Source: JANNSO01 sp964485395
GTDB lineage: Bacteria; Spirochaetota; Spirochaetia; Treponematales; UBA12059
Reading direction: 5' to 3'
DNA: 64,000 bases
Assembly: GCA_964485395.1 (NCBI GenBank)
Contig: CAZAJF010000020.1
Span: forward strand, 1 to 64,000
Shown: in pieces, positions 8,819 to 17,023 of the stretch
Position numbering within the stretch: the first letter of the stretch is position 1
How the letters are laid out: every line of letters begins with the position of its first letter
Made by a program: the position numbers and the translations under genes
The notes under the pieces: model-generated
Databases searched by the model: none
What the model was told of the DNA's origin: nothing
Seen by the model: only the letters and a program-made list of their open reading frames with translations

Positions 8819-10471
8819 TCAGCCGGGGAACTTTGCGATACCCAGCCTCGAGCCTATGATGCCCAGGAACGCGCCGCAACCGAGGGATGCGGCCGAACAC
8901 GCCAACAGCAACAGGACATTGAGCGTGTTGCCCAGCCCCAGTGTTCCGGCGATAACTGCCCCGGCAGTCGAGCAGACCAGAAAGCCGAGCCCAAGCAATA
9001 TCTTGCGCTTTAGCAAGATGGGCTTGAGACTCCTGAATCGCAGTTTTCCATCGTAGATACCCGAGGCGATAGCCGCTATAGCGGTAAAAGGAAGCAATAG
9101 CGCAAGCACCTGGGATGTATCGGCGAGCTTGCCTAGAAAGCCCCCCAAAGGCAGAAAAAGCGCAAGGCAAAAAACGACGAGAAGAGCGGAAAGCGCCTGA
9201 GGCATGTGCACGATTACCGGATGGATGTGAAACTCCAGTATCATCCTTCGTTTTTCGGACAGCTTGTCGTCGTAGGGCTCGAACTGTCTCGCCGGAACTC
9301 CGCAGGCGGGGCATAGCTGCCCGACCTTTTCCGCTTCCATGATGTAGCCGCATGATTTGCAGCGGACCAATTTCTTTATCACAGGGACTCCTTTTTCCTC
9401 GAGGGTTTTGTCTACGGGATTATTCAGTGCGCCGCCTGAGCCGGCGGACGGGGCTTCCGTTTCCGGCTCGGTCGATTCGGTTTTGCCTTTCAGGCTGCGG
9501 TATACAACGAGGGAGAAAAACGCGGCGAGAAGAAAAGCCGGCGTTCCGGCTATCGCAAGAAAGCGCATGGTAGACGGCGTGTTCGAGGCCTCCACCAAGG
9601 ACAGTCCCGGTCCACGGCTCGATGGCCGGAGCAGCCAGGGAAAGATGGACGCTGCCCAGGCGAAGCCGAAACAGACGATCGTCGCGACAGACTCGATAAA
9701 AGCCGGCTTTTGCTTGGAATTATTTTTTCCAGTATTTTTTATAAACATCGATCCGGAAGCGAGCGCAGCCCCAAGGACTCCAACCCAAAAGAGCGGGCGA
9801 ATGAAGGAGCCTGTAAGCCCGGCCATCCAAACCAATGCGCCGACGCCCAGTAGTCCCGTTACGGGCATGACTTTTCGGCCCAGGGCACTCACCTTGGCCA
9901 TGGCGTCGCCCTGAAGCTTCTTGGCCAGGTACTGGGTTCCATGCAGGATGGCGGCGCCTACCGAGAGCAGTCCGCAGAGCAAAGGCAACGGCTGGAACAA
10001 ATCTTTGAGGCTCCCCGCGTAGTGCCCGCCCGCATCGATCGAAAGCCCGCTGAGCAGCGCGCCGCCGCCGAAGCCGAAAGCAAAGGCGAGCAGGAACGAT
10101 GCGGCCGCCAGGAGGCCTTCCCATAGCTTGCGGCGCTTGGCGTCTTTATACCATGCCTCGAACGCCACGGCCCGCAGCATGAGGAATACGAGGAGCGTCG
10201 CCACAAAAGGCGATAATCCACCCATTATTCCCACGAAAAGGGCTGGGAATCCGGCGAGGAGCAACGCGCCGCCGATTACCGCCCAAAGCTCGTTGCCGTC
10301 CCAGAACGGCCATATCGCGTCGAGAATTTCCTTCCTGTCCGAGTCCTTGCGCGAAAAAAACGGGAGAATCATGGCAGAGCCCAGATCAAAGCCGTCCAGC
10401 ACGAAGAATACGAGAAAAGCCATGCCCGTGAGCGCGAATACGATGATTGTCTGTATGCCGACGGTTTCCAA
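8819..10471 (-). CDS. cydB: Cytochrome bd oxidase subunit II fused to a rubredoxin-like zinc ribbon and a DUF2231-like membrane domain
   Basis: 550 residues from a TTG start at 10471, chosen because AAAGGAG lies six bases upstream and the CydB-type N-terminus (ETVGIQTIIVFALTG) begins there; the open frame extends further upstream inside cydA. Residues 1-340 are CydB: LDGFDLGSAM, FWDGNELWAVIGG and several membrane helices. After an acidic, low-complexity linker comes a four-Cys ribbon at about 370-392 (CKSCGYIMEAEKVGQLCPACG), like the rubredoxin tail of rubrerythrins. Residues 412-550 form a second membrane domain starting HIHPVIVHMPQALSALL, with His-rich entry and four helices as in DUF2231. 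CydB normally ends at about 340-380 residues. It lies 11 bases after cydA. Role: quinol oxidation and O2 reduction with CydA; the extra domains' role is unknown. Confidence 0.88.
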   Translation of the reverse strand: METVGIQTIIVFALTGMAFLVFFVLDGFDLGSAMILPFFSRKDSDRKEILDAIWPFWDGNELWAVIGGALLLAGFPALFVGIMGGLSPFVATLLVFLMLRAVAFEAWYKDAKRRKLWEGLLAAASFLLAFAFGFGGGALLSGLSIDAGGHYAGSLKDLFQPLPLLCGLLSVGAAILHGTQYLAKKLQGDAMAKVSALGRKVMPVTGLLGVGALVWMAGLTGSFIRPLFWVGVLGAALASGSMFIKNTGKNNSKQKPAFIESVATIVCFGFAWAASIFPWLLRPSSRGPGLSLVEASNTPSTMRFLAIAGTPAFLLAAFFSLVVYRSLKGKTESTEPETEAPSAGSGGALNNPVDKTLEEKGVPVIKKLVRCKSCGYIMEAEKVGQLCPACGVPARQFEPYDDKLSEKRRMILEFHIHPVIVHMPQALSALLVVFCLALFLPLGGFLGKLADTSQVLALLLPFTAIAAIASGIYDGKLRFRSLKPILLKRKILLGLGFLVCSTAGAVIAGTLGLGNTLNVLLLLACSAASLGCGAFLGIIGSRLGIAKFPG

Positions 10472-10482
10472 TTGGCGCTCCT

Positions 10483-11847
10483 TTATATGCCCTTCCGGGC
10501 GGCTGAGAGAATGAATCGTACCGCGAGAACCGCGAGAAGGATATAGGCGAGACCGAATACTATCAGGGTAAAGGCCGTGGCGGGAACTCCCTGTCCAGGC
10601 GTAACTCCCTGGGCGGTTTTGAGGAGTCCGTAGATGGCCCAGGGCTGCCGGCCGATTTCCGCGCCTATCCAACCCAGTTCATTGGCAAGATACGGGGCGG
10701 CCGCGGCGGGAATCAACAGGGCAAGGAAAAGCGTTCGATCGGCCAATGCTTTCTTCACGTTTTTCCGGGAGAAAAGAAACGCGAACAAAGCCGCGGCCAC
10801 GCACACTCCGGCAAGCGGGACCATCAGATGGAAGGTCGTAAAAATTATGTTGACGGGTGGCCACGTTTCTTTGGGGAACTCATTGAGGCCGCGCACGTAA
10901 GAGTTGAAATTACCGCTCTCCAAAAATGATAAGGCCTTGGGTACCGCGAGCGGAAAGAGTATCCTGCCGTTGTCCGCGTCGGGAATGCCGAAGCCGATGA
11001 GCGGAGCGCCGTTCTGTCCCTGAAAAATGCCTTCGTAGGCCGCATCCTTTACCGGCTGATTTTTAAGCACGTCCATAATCTGCCTGTGGCCGAGTACGGG
11101 CTGCAGGAGGCTCATTGCGAGGGCTATCGTCGCAGCCAGCGACATGGCACGCAACTCGTTTCTGCGCGTCGCCGCTTCCAGCGAAATGGATTCGGGGCTT
11201 GGCGCAAGAGCGACCGCGGCCTTCTTCCTCCGCAGCATGTTCCACGCGATCAGCGCCATGAAGAAAAATGAACCGGAGATCCAGGCGGCCGTAATCGTGT
11301 GCATGTACCTGGCGGCAAGCGACGGATTGAATACCGCGGCCACCCAGTCGGTCAGTACGATCTTGCCGTTTACGAGGGCATAGCCAGCCGGGGTTTCCAT
11401 CCATGAATTTACCGAAACGATCAGGAAGGCGGAAAGATGGGAACCGAGAAAGAGGAGACAGGCCGAGACTAGGTAAAAAGTCCGCGAGACCCGCTTTCGG
11501 CCAAAGACTAAAATCGAAAGAAAAGCGGATTCCAGGGCAAACGCCAGCATGGCCTCGAGGGCCAGCATGGGACCGAATACCGCGGCCGCGGTCATCGAGA
11601 AGCCGGACCAATGCATGCCGAAGGTAAACGGCATCACAAGCCCCGTAGCAATGCCGAAGGCAAACACCACTGCCAGTATCCTGATCGCGAAATCCGAAAT
11701 GCGACGCCATGTTTCTTCCCGCCCAAGCCAATGCTTCCATTCGGCAAGCATGATTATCAGGCAGAGCCCGAGGGTCGTTTGTGGAAAAAGGTAATGAAAG
11801 CCGAGCGACAGCCCGAATTGTATCCGGGCAATGAGCACTGGATCCAT
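10483..11847 (-). CDS. cydA: Cytochrome bd quinol oxidase subunit I
   Basis: 454 residues, a short-Q-loop CydA. As the haem-carrying subunit it oxidises quinol and reduces O2 to water in the inner membrane, generating proton motive force and scavenging oxygen. RIQFGLSLGFHYLFPQTTLG near the N-terminus holds the haem b595/d-type ligand His. The Q-loop region contains KETWPPVN, and the late signature GRQPWAIYGLLKT is present. About nine hydrophobic helices are visible. The start follows AAAGGAGTCCCTC. cydB follows directly and a UbiA-family gene lies 126 bases upstream on the same strand, so this may be one quinone-plus-oxidase operon. Confidence 0.93.
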   Translation of the reverse strand: MDPVLIARIQFGLSLGFHYLFPQTTLGLCLIIMLAEWKHWLGREETWRRISDFAIRILAVVFAFGIATGLVMPFTFGMHWSGFSMTAAAVFGPMLALEAMLAFALESAFLSILVFGRKRVSRTFYLVSACLLFLGSHLSAFLIVSVNSWMETPAGYALVNGKIVLTDWVAAVFNPSLAARYMHTITAAWISGSFFFMALIAWNMLRRKKAAVALAPSPESISLEAATRRNELRAMSLAATIALAMSLLQPVLGHRQIMDVLKNQPVKDAAYEGIFQGQNGAPLIGFGIPDADNGRILFPLAVPKALSFLESGNFNSYVRGLNEFPKETWPPVNIIFTTFHLMVPLAGVCVAAALFAFLFSRKNVKKALADRTLFLALLIPAAAAPYLANELGWIGAEIGRQPWAIYGLLKTAQGVTPGQGVPATAFTLIVFGLAYILLAVLAVRFILSAARKGI

Positions 11848-11906
11848 GAGGGACTCCTTTCAGGGAATTTTGAAAACCTCGGGCGGTTTTTCAAGGTACC
11901 CCGGCA

Positions 11907-11921
11907 ATTCGTTGAACGAAT
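11907..11921. promoter_or_regulatory. Perfect palindrome upstream of cydA
   Basis: ATTCGTTGAACGAAT is a 7+1+7 perfect inverted repeat in the 126-bp gap between the prenyltransferase gene and cydA, about 60 bases before the cydA start. It could be an operator for oxygen or redox control of cydAB, or a short mRNA hairpin. It does not match the classical FNR or Rex consensus. Confidence 0.35.
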
Positions 11922-11973
11922 CGCGTTTGAATTTTTGAAGACATCGCAAACCTGAAGTTTTTAAATGTCCCCG

Positions 11974-12834
11974 TCAGCGAAAGAGGAGATAAAACCCGAA
12001 AAAAGCGTTCAGCAAAAATGAAGACAGTACGTTCATAATCATAGTATTGCGAAAATCGGCTTTTAACGGATTCTTGTAGGCGGCTCTCGCCCAGAAGAGG
12101 AAAAAAACCAATGAGGGCAACTGAAACAGCAGAAAGCCAACAGCCCACTGCAGGGATGCGGTTACGGCGAAATACAAGCCCAGGCCTCCTATTGCCAGGC
12201 CCAGAAATACCGCCGACAGCACGAAAGTTCCCCGAATGCCCAAAAGCACGCTTATCGTTATATCGCCGCGCCCGCGATCCTCATCGTGCTGATAGATCTG
12301 GGTAAGCGGAAAGACGCCAAAAAGAAGGAGGGCAAACAGCGCTGCTGCCGCAAAGGTTTTTGGCCCGAGCGCATGTAATCCTTTTGGTGATACTCCTATA
12401 ACGACCGCGGCCAGCGTCGCCGTTCCCTGCCCGATTCCCGTGGCCAGCCAACCGGCTATCGGGTATTTCTTGAGCCGAACCGCCGGCCAACTGTATAGCT
12501 TGGAGCCCAACCCGTATCCAAGCACCGCCAAGGCAAAAAGCGGGGACACCGCGAAGGAAGCCGCCAGCGCCACACCGTCCAGGACGAGGGAGACGAGGGG
12601 CAGATCCTTGGTAACCGCAGGAGGAGAAGCGAGGGCGCCGATCGGCCCCGTATCCTTGTCAAACCAGGAATTCAGGCCATTGCTCGCCGGATACACGAGC
12701 AGGTGAAGGATCGCGAAGACAAGCCAGGCTTTCCCCACGTCCACGGTTCCCGCCGCCGCCAGGCCTGCCAAGAATATCGGAAGCAAAAAAAAGGAAAAGG
12801 GGAACCTCAGATGCAGGATAGTCGATCGGCTCAT
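11974..12834 (-). CDS. UbiA-family prenyltransferase
   Basis: 286 residues from ATG 12834; the frame stays open to 12939 and the exact start is uncertain because no clear ribosome binding site is seen. It is an integral membrane protein with eight or nine hydrophobic helices. The first Asp-rich motif is NGLNSWFDKDTG (about residues 52-63). The diagnostic GSKLYSWPAVRLKKYP is present, and the second Asp-rich motif is YQHDEDRGRGD. The family transfers a prenyl chain from its diphosphate to an aromatic acceptor (MenA, UbiA) or related acceptors. Its position before cydAB makes a quinone-biosynthetic role attractive, but the acceptor cannot be told from sequence. Confidence 0.8.
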   Translation of the reverse strand: MSRSTILHLRFPFSFFLLPIFLAGLAAAGTVDVGKAWLVFAILHLLVYPASNGLNSWFDKDTGPIGALASPPAVTKDLPLVSLVLDGVALAASFAVSPLFALAVLGYGLGSKLYSWPAVRLKKYPIAGWLATGIGQGTATLAAVVIGVSPKGLHALGPKTFAAAALFALLLFGVFPLTQIYQHDEDRGRGDITISVLLGIRGTFVLSAVFLGLAIGGLGLYFAVTASLQWAVGFLLFQLPSLVFFLFWARAAYKNPLKADFRNTMIMNVLSSFLLNAFFGFYLLFR

Positions 12835-13254
12835 ATGGCGCACGGCGCCTTCGACGCGGGCAGTATTGCGGCAGTGCGACCAGCCAGCAGCGGTTTTGCG
12901 GCATCCGGCGCGATAACGGCAAATTGCACGGGATGCCATGTTGGCAAATGCAAGAAAAATGATCGGTGCATAATCTACCCTCGCGGTAAATAGTAGCGTA
13001 TAGGTTCCCTTTTAGCAAGAAAATACTCCCCACCCCGGGCGGCCGACTTTAATTGGGAACATCCGAAGGCAAGACGATGATTTCGGTTTTCTCTATGAGC
13101 CTGCAACGCATCACCGTACTGCCTCGCTAGCGAGCCGAAAAAATTATAATTAAAATATAACATAGCTCACATCTGAGCATAAACCAGGGGATATGCAGCT
13201 AAAAACGCTCCTTGCCTGTCTAGATATAGCTGGTCAGGCTATCCCAGTATAGCT
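12835..13254. other. 420-bp intergenic stretch without a convincing gene
   Basis: It presumably holds the promoter of the ubiA-cydAB run. A 62-codon minus-strand frame (12975-13163) is present but has no recognisable features. A perfect 12-bp palindrome CTCGCTAGCGAG lies at 13123-13134. Nothing else was found. Confidence 0.4.
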
Positions 13255-13473
13255 TTACTCCGTCGCGGTGCCGGAGTCGCTTGCGTCAAAGATAAACAAT
13301 TCATCAATGGAAGTATGCAGCGCCAGAGCTATCCGGTGCGCCAATAATAGCGACGGATTGTAGTTGCCTTTCTCTATGAAGCCGATGGTCTCGCGGCGCG
13401 CCTCTGCCAAATTAGCCAATTGTTCCTGCGTTAAATCCAGCCGGGCGCGAAACTCCTTGATCCTGGTCTTCAT
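13255..13473 (-). CDS. Small XRE-family (Cro/CI) transcriptional regulator
   Basis: 72 residues, almost entirely a helix-turn-helix: MKTRIKEFRARLDLTQEQLA, then NLAEARRETIGFIEKGNYNPS as the recognition region, then LLAHRIALALHTSIDELFIF. This matches the compact YozG-type regulators that are usually paired with a small membrane protein. The start ATG overlaps the stop of the upstream membrane-protein gene by four bases, so the two are translationally coupled and probably function together. Confidence 0.85.
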   Translation of the reverse strand: MKTRIKEFRARLDLTQEQLANLAEARRETIGFIEKGNYNPSLLLAHRIALALHTSIDELFIFDASDSGTATE

Positions 13474-13850
13474 CGCGCATCCGGGTGTTTGCGGTAATAC
13501 AGGTGCGAAATCCAGAAGGTCGCCATCATAGTCACCGCAACATAAGCAAGAGCTGTTTGTGCGTCGATGTTAACCAATTTGTATTGTATCAAGTTACCCA
13601 CCACGCCCACATACACAATCACACCAAACCAGGAATTACGTGAGCTTTTCAACCCTATCTGCGTACTGAGTTCATCGACTTTTACGCCACCTTTGCGATT
13701 GGCCTTTAGAGTTATGAGCAAAAAGATAACAAGTACTGCCCCGAACATAAGTTTCGGGCTTGGCGCTATATTACCCCAAAGGATCGCGGCCGCTACCAGG
13801 ACAATAACAACCAGTACGGTAATAAGTAGTTCCACCGTGGTTTTTTTCAC
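13470..13850 (-). CDS. Small integral membrane protein paired with an XRE regulator (DUF2178-like)
   Basis: 126 residues from GTG 13850, chosen because GGAGGT lies four bases upstream; the frame is open to 13895. Two N-terminal helices (VELLITVLVVIVLVAAAILW and KLMFGAVLVIFLLITL) are followed by a cytosolic loop (KANRKGGVKVDELSTQIGLK) and two more helices. This layout is that of small membrane proteins found upstream of YozG-like XRE regulators. Function unknown; it may modulate the regulator. The upstream region is very AT-rich with TATATATAAC-like promoter material. Confidence 0.7.
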   Translation of the reverse strand: MKKTTVELLITVLVVIVLVAAAILWGNIAPSPKLMFGAVLVIFLLITLKANRKGGVKVDELSTQIGLKSSRNSWFGVIVYVGVVGNLIQYKLVNIDAQTALAYVAVTMMATFWISHLYYRKHPDAR

Positions 13851-14007
13851 ATTTACCTCCGTTAGATAATAACAACAATATGCTATTAATATCACATATA
13901 TTGTTATATATAACGCACATTACAATGATTGTCAAGGAATAGTACCGTTTTTTTGTAAGCTATGCAATTTCTGAGAACTGCGATTTTTAACGAACTGTTT
14001 TAAGCGC

Positions 14008-15483
14008 TTACATCGGCACCCATACGGCTAAAGACCTAGCCGGGCACACGAAGCGCGCCCAGCCGTCTTGGTTAACCTGCACCGTTTCAGAAATCGTTCC
14101 TAAGCTCTCGCGCATGGTTTTTCCAGCCCAGGCTTTACCCATCTCCATCCACTTCCAGCCTGCATCGCCCGAACTCATGAGTACGGCCAAACCGGATCCT
14201 GGGAATTCCGCGCTGCCTTCGCGGGTCCAGCCGATTACGCGGGGATGGTCCAGGTAATCGCGCTGCGTTCCGTAGGCTTTTTCTTTGCGCAGGCGCGCCA
14301 ACTGCTGCAGGTAAGGAACCGGCGCGATGACGATGTCGTACAGATTACCGTCGCCGCCCCGGTCGCGATACGAGGCCCCGAACCAGTCGGGGTGGAATAT
14401 GCACGGATACCCCGCTTCGCGAAGCAAAATACATGCATAGGCAAGCGGTTTGAACCAGTACTCCACCGGCGACTCGAGCGACTGCAGCGGCTGCGTATCG
14501 TGGTTGTCCACGAGGGTAACCGTCTTGCAGGGATTGTCCTTCACGAGGCTTGTTTCAAAAAGATAACGCATATCGTAGTCGGCCTCGCGCGAAGCCTTGT
14601 AAAAGGCGAGATGCAAAGGCGCATCGAAAAGGGACATGGTACCATGGGCTTTCTCCAGATACAGTTCCAGGAGCGAACGGTCATAGCTCCAGAATTCACC
14701 GACCGTAAACAGTTCCCGTCCGCTCCCCTCGCGTATCGCGTCCAGCCATTCGTGAAAAAAATCGAAGCTGATATGCTTGATGGCATCCAGCCTGAAGCCG
14801 TCGATGCCTGTTTCCGCAAGGTACCACAAACCCCAGCGCTTGAGTTCTTCCACCACCTCGCGCTCCGTGAAATCAAGGTCCGCGAACATGAGGTAATCGT
14901 AATTCCCCGCTTCCTCGCCTACAAGCGTCTCCCAAGAGGAGTCGCGCTTCATGAATTTGAAGATCGCCTTCTCGGCGCGGCGCTGATCCCAGTCCACGCC
15001 GTCGAAATGCCGGGCCGACCATGTGAACGGTGAATATTTATTATTGCGGCCGGGAAAGGTAAAGCGCGTCCAGGCATCTATGTCTGTCTCGTCGCCGTAC
15101 TCTATCCTGCGATCACCGGACTGTACGCGCCGCACGCGCACGCTCTCGGTCGCGTCCGCCCCGGCCTTGTGGTTCAGCACGATATCCGCGTACGCCTGCA
15201 TGCCTTTTCCGTGGCATGCTTTTACCAGCGCTACGTACTCGTCCTTGGTGCCGTACTTGGTGGGGAGGCTCCCTTTCTGGTTAAACTCTCCGAGGTCATA
15301 TAGATCATAGGGCCCGTAGCCCACGTCAAACGCGCCGCTATTGCCCTTGAACGCGGGCGGCAGCCACAGGGCTGTAATGCCTGAGTCGCTCAAGCGGGTG
15401 GATTCCATCGTGAGCTTCCGCCACAGCGAGGAATCCGGCGGAAGATACCAGTGAAACGACTGTAGGATCGTACCGTTTACCAT
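14008..15483 (-). CDS. Cytoplasmic alpha-amylase (GH13)
   Basis: 491 residues from ATG 15483 (a TTG three codons earlier is the alternative). No signal peptide, so the enzyme is intracellular, as in AmyA/AmyS types. It hydrolyses internal alpha-1,4 bonds of starch, glycogen or maltodextrins. Visible GH13 regions: I, ADIVLNHKAGADA; II, GIDGFRLDAIKH with the nucleophile Asp; III, FTVGEFWSYD with the acid/base Glu; IV, TLVDNHDTQP with the stabilising Asp. N-terminal GTILQSFHWYLP is typical of the liquefying-amylase group. The gene starts six bases after the diguanylate cyclase stop, so both are probably co-transcribed. Confidence 0.92.
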   Translation of the reverse strand: MVNGTILQSFHWYLPPDSSLWRKLTMESTRLSDSGITALWLPPAFKGNSGAFDVGYGPYDLYDLGEFNQKGSLPTKYGTKDEYVALVKACHGKGMQAYADIVLNHKAGADATESVRVRRVQSGDRRIEYGDETDIDAWTRFTFPGRNNKYSPFTWSARHFDGVDWDQRRAEKAIFKFMKRDSSWETLVGEEAGNYDYLMFADLDFTEREVVEELKRWGLWYLAETGIDGFRLDAIKHISFDFFHEWLDAIREGSGRELFTVGEFWSYDRSLLELYLEKAHGTMSLFDAPLHLAFYKASREADYDMRYLFETSLVKDNPCKTVTLVDNHDTQPLQSLESPVEYWFKPLAYACILLREAGYPCIFHPDWFGASYRDRGGDGNLYDIVIAPVPYLQQLARLRKEKAYGTQRDYLDHPRVIGWTREGSAEFPGSGLAVLMSSGDAGWKWMEMGKAWAGKTMRESLGTISETVQVNQDGWARFVCPARSLAVWVPM

Positions 15484-15488
15484 TACTT

Positions 15489-16739
15489 TCAACCTTCCAC
15501 TCTGTTCTTGCCGCTTTTTTTCGCAGCATACAGGAATTCATCAGCCCGATTTACGAGAGAGCCGGACTCATCTCCGGGAATCAAGCCGGCTACACCCAAG
15601 GAAACCGTTACTCCGGCCTTGCCGTCGGTATCCGTCTCCAGTCGTTCTATCGCACTTCTTAATTTTTCCGCGGCTATCCGGGCGGAGCCGACGTCCGTTT
15701 CGGTCAATACTATTAAAAATTCCTCACCACCGTACCTGCCTGCCAAATCGCCCTTCCGGACCGCGGACTTGAGGACGCCGGCAACCGAGGCCAAAACCAG
15801 GTCACCACCCTGATGGCCGCGCGTATCATTAATTTTTTTAAAATTATCAATGTCGAGCATAATCACCGAAAGCTCCCGTTTATACCGTTTCGCCTTCTTT
15901 ATCTCATCGTCCAGTCGGTCCAGGGAATGCCGGTGGTTGTACAACCCGGTCAAGCCATCGGTAATCGCCGCCGCTTCCAGCCGTTGCTTGAGCTGAAAGG
16001 AAAGCACGTTTACCTTAAGCCTTGAAATAAGGGCGACGGCATCGAACGGTTTCTGTATGTAGTCGTTTGCGCCCGCTAGCAGGATACTGGACAAAGGCTT
16101 ATCCGTGGCAAACTGGGACATGGCAATAATGATGGCGTTGCTTCCCCGCTCGCGAAGCTTGACGACGACCTGTTCACCGGTCATCCCCGGCAGAACGATA
16201 TCGGTGAGGTATATGTCGAACGACTCGGGAGAAGCGAGCAAGTCGAGCGGAGCTTCAAACAAGGTAACCGATGTAAACGAGTTGAGATGTAAAATTGTGG
16301 AGACGATCCTCAAAATGATTTTAGAGTCGTCAAGAACGGCAACCCGAAGATTCCTCATAAAGCGGGAAAGCTCGTCGCGGGCGGCCAAGGTATCGAAATA
16401 CCGTTTCATCCTCTGCACATCGATTTCGCTTTTCAGAAGATAATCCACGACTCCAAGAGAAAAAAGCTGTTCTCGTACAGTAATGGAATCCGTGGACGTG
16501 ATGACGATAACGGGGATCTCTCGGCTTCCGCCATGATTAATGATCTTAAAAAGCGATTTTACCGATCCATCCTTGAGCTCGAGCGATGTAAGAACCAAAT
16601 CAAAGGGAAAGTCCCGGAGTGCGTCCTTCGCTTCGGAAATAGTGGCGACCGACACCGCGGAATGCCCGCAATTTTCAATAATATCGCGAATTATCTTTCG
16701 AAAAAACTCACTATGATCCAAATGCAGAATATTCAACAT
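15489..16739 (-). CDS. Diguanylate cyclase with two receiver domains (PleD-like)
   Basis: 416 residues. Receiver 1 (1-120) is degenerate: the phospho-acceptor position reads LVLTSLELKDG, with no Asp at the expected place. Receiver 2 (about 131-250) keeps its acidic pocket (VAVLDDSK), the acceptor in IYLTDIVLPGMTGEQ, and the KPF lysine. The GGDEF domain (about 255-416) has GRYGGEEFLIVL and an upstream RKGD that fits the RxxD product-inhibition site, so it should make c-di-GMP from two GTP and be feedback-controlled. The cognate kinase is not adjacent. The amylase gene follows immediately. No membrane segment. Confidence 0.93.
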   Translation of the reverse strand: MLNILHLDHSEFFRKIIRDIIENCGHSAVSVATISEAKDALRDFPFDLVLTSLELKDGSVKSLFKIINHGGSREIPVIVITSTDSITVREQLFSLGVVDYLLKSEIDVQRMKRYFDTLAARDELSRFMRNLRVAVLDDSKIILRIVSTILHLNSFTSVTLFEAPLDLLASPESFDIYLTDIVLPGMTGEQVVVKLRERGSNAIIIAMSQFATDKPLSSILLAGANDYIQKPFDAVALISRLKVNVLSFQLKQRLEAAAITDGLTGLYNHRHSLDRLDDEIKKAKRYKRELSVIMLDIDNFKKINDTRGHQGGDLVLASVAGVLKSAVRKGDLAGRYGGEEFLIVLTETDVGSARIAAEKLRSAIERLETDTDGKAGVTVSLGVAGLIPGDESGSLVNRADEFLYAAKKSGKNRVEG

Positions 16740-17023
16740 AAGGCATCCTTTTTGTTCATCAGCCGAGACTCCAAACTTTCGCGCTTGACGATATGGTTGT
16801 CAAGCAAATAAGAAATTCACCTTTCGACGAGCTACTTATTGCCGCCCCAACAATTTAGCGGAGAAAAGTTCCATTGAATAGGTACCAAGAAACCGTCCTA
16901 AAAATTCACGTCAGAAACAGGTTTTTTCTTGACATAGTAAAATGAAAATCGAGAGTTCATTCCAGTAGCGCTATTGGACTATCGACTGCGTCGGCGATAC
17001 CTGAATTTCAAGAGGAGGACATA
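16740..17023. promoter_or_regulatory. Divergent promoter region, cyclase gene and split lipoprotein gene
   Basis: 284 bp. For the + strand gene a TTGACA hexamer at 16929-16934 is a candidate -35 element, and AGAGGAGGACATA forms a strong ribosome binding site before ATG 17024. No other element recognised. Confidence 0.4.

Noticed and set aside
12975..13163. 62-codon minus-strand frame
   Set aside because: No motif, poor start context, and it lies in an intergenic region with changing composition.
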